A DNA stretch of 64,000 nt from Panopea generosa. Its lineage: Eukaryota > Mollusca > Bivalvia > Adapedonta > Hiatellidae. The notes below the pieces were generated by a model. The model was not told the origin of the DNA. It worked only from the letters and a program-made list of their open reading frames with translations, and searched no databases. Location of the stretch: assembly GCA_029582155.1 (NCBI GenBank), contig CM055905.1, positions 64,819,952 through 64,883,951 of the forward strand, read 5' to 3'. Numbering within the stretch: the first letter of the stretch is position 1; every line of letters begins with the position of its first letter. The position numbers were made by a program, and so were the translations under genes. Positions 56,723-64,000 of the stretch are shown here, piece by piece.

Positions 56723-59700
56723 TCAGAAATGTAATGCATATAAGACAAACTTTATCAGTAATATTTTTATCAGAAGATCAGCATGTAGAAGACGAAACGT
56801 TGCCGCACTGTTGTTGTTGTTCGGTGCAGTGGAAGGACTAGGTGTCGTGGAAGAAGCTATTGTGTTACGTAACGGACAGTCTGTAGAGCTCTTGCCACCC
56901 GCTACAGTACAGTTCGCCATGTGTAACATATCATCAGCAATGTATAAGAAACTGACGGGTTCCATGTTGGCTCCAGTAACAGATAACGTCACGTCAGGTC
57001 CGGTTAGTTTGATATTGGTCAGGCGTTGGGTGGACATTGGAATCCACTTATGAAACTCTCCTAATATTGCTGTGACCGTAGTGCTATACATGTATATAAA
57101 GAAAATTTATTGTCATTGTTAAGCAGCAGATTTCATAAATATGTAGTTTTGTTATAAAAGTGTAATTTAAACATGTAAATTAACAAAAGGATATTAAAAT
57201 ACACATTGACATATCTGATAGCAGTCTTCAAGGGAAGACAAAATATTGAAGTGTCACCATGTCAAAAGAGTGGTATAAAATTATGACACGACATTAAAAA
57301 GTGTTTTTTTGTCACACTAGTTTTGGTATAGCACTTGCTGAGTTATAGCCATTATCGAAACATACTGAAAGGGTAAAGAGAGGCCGGCTGGATTTCAGAA
57401 GCACATTATCAAACTATTGTAAGCGATATTTACAGTTTAAGAATTTGTATGTAACGGTATTTCATTAATGATTTTGTCAAATTCACCAATGAATTTCCTT
57501 TATATACTTATTCTACAACTGCGAATATTGCTTACAATAGTTTGATAAAGTGGATATGTAATTCAAATGGCGTTTCTTTATCCTTCCAAATATAATTTAT
57601 CTTTCAATACAATAATGAAATTGTAAAACTGTATATATTTAAAGTTAATCTAACGTCCTGATAGAGTTGTCCTGATCGAGTTGTCGCTATTTTTTATTTA
57701 GATCATTAACAGAAGCTAAATATGTCCCGAACTATGAAGATGAACTGCAAGATACCCGTGTTACTTAACGTATTGGAAGCTTTTGTACAAAGTAACTCTA
57801 CTGAATACAATGAATTCAACAATCTTATCCTGTGAAACCTGTCTTAAGCAGCCAGTCAAGGAAATTAGCAAATATGGCATTTTATGCCAGGTTGTTGCTT
57901 AATACAGGTTAATTGCTCTTAAAGCATGGAAATGGGAAATAGGAAATATGGCAGCTTAAAACAAGTTGCTGCTTAATACAGGTAACCGCCTGCACAGGTT
58001 TAACTGTATTTCTACTGAAACTTGGAAATGTTACATTTATGCAGAACAATAGTTCACATTCAATTATAAACAGTAAAATAAGCTTGCTCAAAGATGTATA
58101 TTCCAATACAATATTTTTTATTGTAAAACTAGTATTATATAGTATTTTAAATAGTGTGTAAAACAATACAAAGACGAATGTTAAATGTTAATTCTCCTTT
58201 GGCGATCTTTGTTCGTATATAACTATAACTAATTTGTAAATTAAAATCATACCTGTTTAAAAATGGTGAAAAGTAATACAGACAAAAATCTTTCTTTGTA
58301 CACCCAGTGAGGTCAAAAGTTGTGCTGGCATTGAAGTATTTCCATTGTGATGCATTATTGTAAGGATAATAGACACCATTAGTCAACTGAAAATATAATT
58401 CAACATATGATTATTATTTATTATTACAGTATACTCATTATTTATTATTACAGTATACTAATTATTCATTTTTACAGTATACTAATTATTCATTATTACA
58501 GTATACTCATCATTTATTAATACAGTATGCACATTATTCATTATTGCAGTAAACTCATCATTTATTATTACAGTATACTCATCATTTATTATTACACTAT
58601 CATTTATTATTACAGTTTACACATTATTAATTATTACAGTATACTCATTATTGATTTATTATTAAAATATACTCATCATTTATTATTACAGTATACACAT
58701 TATTCATTATTACAGTATACTCATTATTATTACAGTTACCTCATCATTTATTATTACAGTATACACATTATTTATTATTATAGTATACTCATTATTCATT
58801 ATTACAGTAAACTCATCATTCATTAATATAGTAAACTCATAATTTATTATTACAGTATACACATTATTTATTATTACAGTATACTCATTTTTTATTATTA
58901 TTATATATATGCATTATTTATTATTACAGTAAACTCATTATTTATTATTACAGTATACTCATGATTTGCTGATTTGTTACTATAGGTTTGATAGTTTTTT
59001 TCATACTTACTAGTGTTAAATTTTCGAAATAACTATTTTGAGCAGAATTTACATCTCTGGTTATATTTTAACTAATGGAATTGCATTAAAACCGTTACTT
59101 GAATATAACATACTGATATATTAACGCTATTGTCCATTATAATACTCCACAAATATATACTATATACAACGCGTGTGCATATAAATCAACTCACAACATT
59201 GAAGTGTAAATCTGCAATCCCAACACTGAATCTTCCATTGACATCAGCAGCAAACAATATTCCGTATTCTTTATCTACACCGTTTGTTGCAATGAAAGAT
59301 TGACTCATCCAGATTTCTCTAACGTTATTGCCTGTTGTTGCATTGAAGGCGTCCTGATCAAATACGTGGTGATCACATTAAAATACAAAATATAAGAACG
59401 AACATAGTTCAAACAGTTACTGTAAAATATACAAAACATCTAACTGAGATATCTTTAAATAATGATATACGGAAAGATAAAGAAACGCCGGATAATCCAC
59501 GCTAATCCTTCTTATTGTGTTATGTACAATGCATTGCTATTTACTTGAATGTATATGTATAATGAGAAAAAAATATTTAAAGACAAAAAGAAAATGAAAC
59601 GCCGGAACGCCGGATGAATTTCAGAGCCACATTATCAATCTATTGAAATATATTTACAGTTTTAGAATATATATGTAAAGGTTTGTCAGTAATGAGTTCG

Positions 59701-62700
59701 TCAATAGTGTAAACGTAATGATCATATTTACAAAATCATTACAGATATATTCTAAAACTGTAAATATAGCCTACAATAGTTTGATAATGTGGCTCTGAAA
59801 TTCACTAGCAGTTTCTTTATCTTTTCAGTATATAATTACAATAGTAGATCTAGTATGATAATAGATCAATTACTTGGGGGGTCCTTCGTGGCCAAATGGT
59901 CTAAAGCGCCGTCTCAGGATCACTTGCCACTCACTGCTTATGTCATAGGCTCGAGTCTATGTGCAGAAATCGGAGGAGACATATTTCTTCATGAGTAAAC
60001 ATAGAGAGTCGGGCATTATATCATTTTGCCAAAGAGTTTTATTAATTGAATAATAAATGAGCACGAATGTAAGATTATCTTTATTACATAACTTAAATAT
60101 AGTATATTTACCATTTAACTCCATAAAGAACAAGAAAGGAAGTCGGATAGTAGTTCTGCATTTTACGTGCAAGAGCAGAGTTATACGGAAGAAAATGAGC
60201 AATGAATCGGATGTAATATAACCCTAAGTTAATATAAAAATATGTCATTCCTGCATCGTAAATTATGTGCTTCAATGTCTCACTTAAGAACTGTCTCCCT
60301 TATATGACGGTAGCAAGATTCTTGCGGCCAAGAAATTAGAGCTGTACAAATCAGTTGGGAATTATTTTTATTGAAAATGCATAAAATTGTCATATTTCTT
60401 TGTACGTATAGAAACATTGAAACATTTTCCCATCGATATTGTGAGAAAACTACCTAGTCAATACCTGTTTTTTCTGCATATTTGGACCAATAGAGGACTA
60501 TGTATGGCAACAAGGCACTTTTAGAACCATTGGTAATGTTTTCAGTGTTTCAGAAGTGTATTTTTCTATATGAAAAACAGTGCAACATTAATTGTTGTGT
60601 GAGACGTAAAGTGACTTACTGTTATGATCTGCTTATCGATAGCTTGAGCCAGACGTGTTGGCTTCAGAAGCATACCGTCTGCACGACAGCATCTGGAAAA
60701 TCGGACACAACGTATAGTTATATTCACTGACCTGACCCGGGCTGTCAATCAAACAAGTTGATTATCCAATCAGCGATCAATATTAGTTGCTACACTCCCA
60801 TTTTCTTAAGACAAGCAAAACGTCTATGACGGTCAATTGATGACACTTGACAGTTGTTGTATTAACATTGCTTCTGTTTCACCAAACACTTCCTAAGTTT
60901 TACTAAAGAACTGAAAAACTTAACCTGACGCGAGCTGTCAATCTAATCAGCGATCGATATTGTTTCAAATACTGCCATATTCATTCGAAAAACGAACGGT
61001 CGCTGAGTAAACACTACATTGTATTACATTATATTTACTTAGACAAACAATGCCACGTGGCCAGTGGCCACTCTCGCGTCAGGTCAATATTGATTGACAA
61101 CGTAATAGGGTTGCATTAACACGTTACAACAAAATGCAGTTGTACACTAGTCAGTCTAAACTCATTTCATCTGGACGCTTAATTTAATTTTTTAAGTATT
61201 TAAGTGTGTGTGAGTTAATAAAACTGGAACCTGTGTTAAAGTTATATTGATATACTGGTATAGTCTATAGAAAGAAAAACATAAAATTAAAAGATAAAAT
61301 ATATGTATTTTAATGGAAAAAGTATACTTAATACAAACATATCAAGATTTGCGGAAAAAGGCATTTATAAACATATTTTACAGGGCCGATATTGGGACTT
61401 CATGATCCTGGTCTTTTGACAGAATACAACCAATTCACAAATACTTTCTTCATAGCCAATCTAAGTCCCTGATATATTTCGAGTTAGGTTTAACCCCAAT
61501 GGAAGAGCAAGGAATTCAATGCCTAACCCATAATGCATAGCTATTTAATGCTAACAAATATGTGACGTCATTAAACTTTCCCTGAAGCAACTGACCAATC
61601 ATCGAGTTCAAATCTCACTTCTATATAGTGGACTTAAGCGGGAGAGTAGGGTCCGTTCCACAGTCTACTTACTTCATAAGGAGATCCCTGTCAGTGCCAC
61701 CTATCATGTCACTGGGCCCTACTGGACCTTTACTGAGCGATGCAACTACCGCTTCCAGGGCAGGGTACGGTTCTGTTTTGTCTATAAATATATACATGTA
61801 TATACATATATATACTTACACACAGAAACATTTTGTGAGAAAAAAACCAACTATTAAATAACTTACCTAACTTGAAAACACAGTAATTTGAAGAGTTTAA
61901 TGGAATGGAATTAAGCACCATTTATCAACAAGACATGCATGGCGTTCAGGTTTATGAGTGAAGGAAGACCTCATGTTATAAACAAGTATCTGAGAAGAGC
62001 CACCGTTCTTTCGTAAGTTACAAACAAACTTCCTCACATAAAATGTTTGAACAATGTGATGTCAAAATAGTCCAATACGGTCAAATACTGTCAATGTGAT
62101 GTCAGCACAGTTCAATACGGTCGAATACTGCCAGTGTGGTGTCAGAACAGTCCAATATGGTCAAATACTGTCAGTGTGATATCAGAACAGTCCAATACGG
62201 TCAAATACTTCAGTGTGGTGTCAGAACAGTCCAATATGGTCAAATACTGTCAGTGCGATGTCAGAACAGTTCAATACGGTCAAATATTGCCAGTGCGATG
62301 TCAGAACAGTCCAATACGGTCAAATACTGTCAGTGCGATGTCAGAACAGTCAAATACGGTCAAATACTTCACTGTGGTGTCAGAACAGTCCAATATGGTC
62401 AAATACTGTCAGTGCGATGTCAGAACAGTCCAATACGGTCAAATACTTCAGTGTGATGTCAGAACAGTCCAATACGGTCAAATACTTCAGTGTGGTGTCA
62501 GAACAGTCTAATATGGTCAAATACTGTCAGTGCGATGTGAGAAAAGTCCAATATGGTGAAATACTGCAAGTGCGATGTCAGAACAGTCCAATACGGTCAA
62601 ATACTTTAGTGTGATATCAGAACAGTCTAATACGGTCAAATACTTCAGTGTGGTGTCAGAACAGTCCAATACGGTCAAATACTATCAGTGCGACGTTAGA

Positions 62701-63934
62701 ACAGTCCAATATGGTGAAATACTTCAGTGTGATGTCAGAACAGTCAAATACGGTCAAATACTGCATGTACGATGTCAGAACAGTCCAATACGGTCAAATA
62801 CTTTAGTGTGATGTCAGAGCAGTCCAAATACGGTTAAATACTGTCAGTGCGATGTCAGAATATTCAAATACAGTCAATACTGTCAGTGCGATGTCAGAAT
62901 ATTCCAATACGGTCAAATACTGTCAGTGCGATGTCAGAACAGTCCAATACAGTTAAATACTGCCAGTGCGATGCCATAACAGTCAAATACGGTCAAATAC
63001 TGTCAGTGTGATGTCAATGCTTCGTGCTCAATTACAGGTAAATAAAATCTGAACTGTTATTTAGATTAGAATTTCTTGCGTTTAAGTTGTACAACACTGC
63101 TTACTGAATGGGTTTCCTGGTTGTTGAGGGGTCGTCCAGAATGTATCCTTGGAGGGATACAGCTTCATGGCATGTGCAAAAAGGGACGTGACCCCAATCT
63201 TCCATTGGTCAGGTCGTACATATTGATAATCGTCACTAACACGGGCCTGAAATAAGCAATTCAAAATTTGCTATATTATTCTCCTGTTGATTAACATTAC
63301 ACGAACATGTATTATTGTTTTGAATGTATTTTCAAACTTTTTACGATATTTCCTAATCGGTAATTATGCAGTTAATTTTTTTATAATTTTATACTACAAT
63401 TTTTTGCAGACAGATGATAGAAAGACAGTTGGGCTGGATCGAAATTTCGTAGAAGTAATTTTTTTAAACTTATTAATTTTACATCGATTATGAAACAAGT
63501 TCTTACAACTTAGACAGATCACCCTCAAGGTTTTCCTTGATAGAACCGGTACTAATGATATGCGAATAAAAGGTCTTGCTTAAGAACTCCACACATAGCC
63601 TTGGCAGAGAATCGGAACGATCTAGGTACGAAGGTAAGTGTGTTACACTACCTATGTAACAGTGAGTATTTTAAACTCTTTAGAGCATATCTGGGCAATG
63701 TCATGTAACACTTTATCGTGAAACTAACTAAAAAGACAATTATGTTGATTACACTACCTGTGTAACAGTTGGTATTTCTAAACTCTGTAGGGCGTGTCTT
63801 GGCATTGCCATGCAGTACTGTATGGTCAGACCTTTCTCTGCTGCTGCTTTCCCCATCTGTGTTAGCCAATCACGGCCTAGAGTAAGACTGGTCTGCAGGG
63901 CCGCCATATACCTGGTTTGTATATTTAACCAGTC
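56723..63934 (-). CDS. Secreted, probably GPI-anchored protein of unnamed animal family (seven 3' exons, 5' end outside window)
   Basis: Exons in transcript order: 63934-63758, 63246-63105, 61781-61673, 60692-60620, 59353-59195, 58386-58253, 57083-56723. They join with GT-AG sites and consistent phases (0, 1, 2, 0, 0, 2) to 384 residues and a stop; the N-terminus lies beyond the right edge. Conserved-looking runs: GLTIQYCMAMPRHALQSLEI, ARVSDDYQYVRPDQWKIGV, SKDTFWTTPQQPGNPF, SKGPVGPSDMIGGTD, ADGMLLKPTRLAQAID and AILGEFHKWIPMS. Strand-like segments alternating with acidic or aromatic runs recall a TIM-barrel hydrolase with C-terminal beta domains, but that is a guess. The C-terminus has a Ser/Thr/Pro/Asn linker and then the hydrophobic tail LLIKILLIKFVLYALHF, typical of a GPI signal. 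I do not name an enzyme activity. Confidence 0.82.
57361..57594. repeat. Palindromic MITE-D, copy 2
   Basis: Arms GCACATTATCAAACTATTGT and GCTTACAATAGTTTGATAAA; in the last intron of the right-hand gene. Confidence 0.75.
57826..58008 (+). repeat. MITE-B copy, diverged
   Basis: GAAACCTGTCTTAAGCAGCC to GCACAGGTTTAACTGTA, in the last intron of the right-hand gene. Confidence 0.7.
58405..58975. repeat. 24-bp minisatellite, about 23 copies, abutting an exon
   Basis: Unit ATTTATTATTACAGTATACTC plus ATT with 18-27 bp variants. Begins about 20 bp from the acceptor of the exon ending at 58386 (minus strand). Confidence 0.85.
59465..59831. repeat. Palindromic MITE-D, copy 3, enlarged
   Basis: Arms AGAGCCACATTATCAATCTA and CAATAGTTTGATAATGTGGC; left end duplicated (AAGAAACGCCGG at 59480 and again near 59600). 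Confidence 0.72.
59880..59975 (+). repeat. tRNA-Leu-like SINE fragment
   Basis: TTCGTGGCCAAATGGTCTAA and AGCGCCGTCTCAGGATCACT fit a tRNA-Leu-derived head; no tail follows. Confidence 0.45.
60289..60535 (+). repeat. Element Y copy
   Basis: GACGGTAGCAAGATTCTTGC, ATATTTGGACCAATAGAGG and TTTTAGAACCATTGGTAATG match 34995-35375 in inverse orientation. Confidence 0.6.
61455..61668 (-). repeat. MITE-A copy beside an exon of the right-hand gene
   Basis: TGTGACGTCATTAAAC and AACTGACCAATCATCGAG; the final GTCCGTTCCACAGTCTAC lies within 5 bp of the exon end at 61673, on the donor side. Confidence 0.72.
62047..63018 (+). repeat. 38-40-bp minisatellite, about 24 copies
   Basis: Units contain GATGTCAGAACAGTCCAATA and CGGTCAAATACTGTCAGTGC; 38- and 40-bp forms alternate, which leaves several overlapping ORFs open. 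It sits in an intron of the right-hand gene. Confidence 0.9.
63640..63718 (-). repeat. Decayed duplicate of an exon 3' end and donor
   Basis: TTACACTACCTATGTAACAG and AGAGCATATCTGGGCAATGTC parallel TTACACTACCTGTGTAACAG and AGGGCGTGTCTTGGCATTGCC at 63750-63812, the donor end of the exon 63758-63934. Confidence 0.75.
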
Positions 63935-64000
63935 CTGCAACGATATATTTTTATAATATTGCTTTATTAAGCATTTTGTCCGATATCATTTCAATATAAG

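Noticed and set aside
62134-62811. Overlapping 78-133-codon ORFs in three frames
   Set aside because: All are readings of one 38-40-bp tandem repeat; no start context, splice support or domain.

Overview
This window is AT-rich, intron-rich eukaryotic nuclear DNA from an animal, most likely a mollusc and probably a bivalve. The evidence is split genes with GT-AG introns, tRNA-derived SINEs, many short inverted-repeat elements, about twenty minisatellite arrays, and an animal-type M12B (ADAM/ADAMTS-like) metalloprotease. The phylum is an inference; no search was run. No bacterial or viral genes were seen. Layout. 1-7.7 kb: no recognised gene; SINE pieces, an inverted-repeat element and three tandem arrays. 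7.8-9.2 kb and 12.5-14.0 kb (minus): two intronless paralogues for a secreted-signal, leucine-rich-repeat, single-pass membrane protein; the 12.5 kb copy is intact and the 7.8 kb copy carries a one-base frameshift. 14-20.4 kb: repeats and one possible broken ORF. 20.4-55.8 kb (plus): one 26-exon gene, reconstructed by hand, 935 codons with every intron phase consistent. It has a signal peptide, an M12B zinc-protease domain with no visible prodomain, four ADAM_CR_2-like cysteine-rich domains and seven six-cysteine PLAC-like domains arranged as four tandem modules. 56.7-63.9 kb (minus): the last seven exons of a gene that runs off the right edge, ending in a Ser/Thr/Pro linker and a hydrophobic tail that suggests a GPI anchor; its family was not named with confidence. 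Main observation. Several tandem arrays in the metalloprotease gene are built from the gene's own splice junctions. The 55-bp array before exon 18, the 84-bp array before exon 10 and the roughly 45-bp array before exon 17 each repeat the end of the intron plus the first coding bases of the next exon, giving rows of decoy 3' splice sites. Weaker cases occur at exon 13, at the exon 5 donor and at a donor in the right-hand gene. The dispersed repeats include a roughly 230-bp MITE present about thirteen times, many copies carrying a CRE palindrome and a CCAAT box, with exact 10-bp target duplications at two copies.
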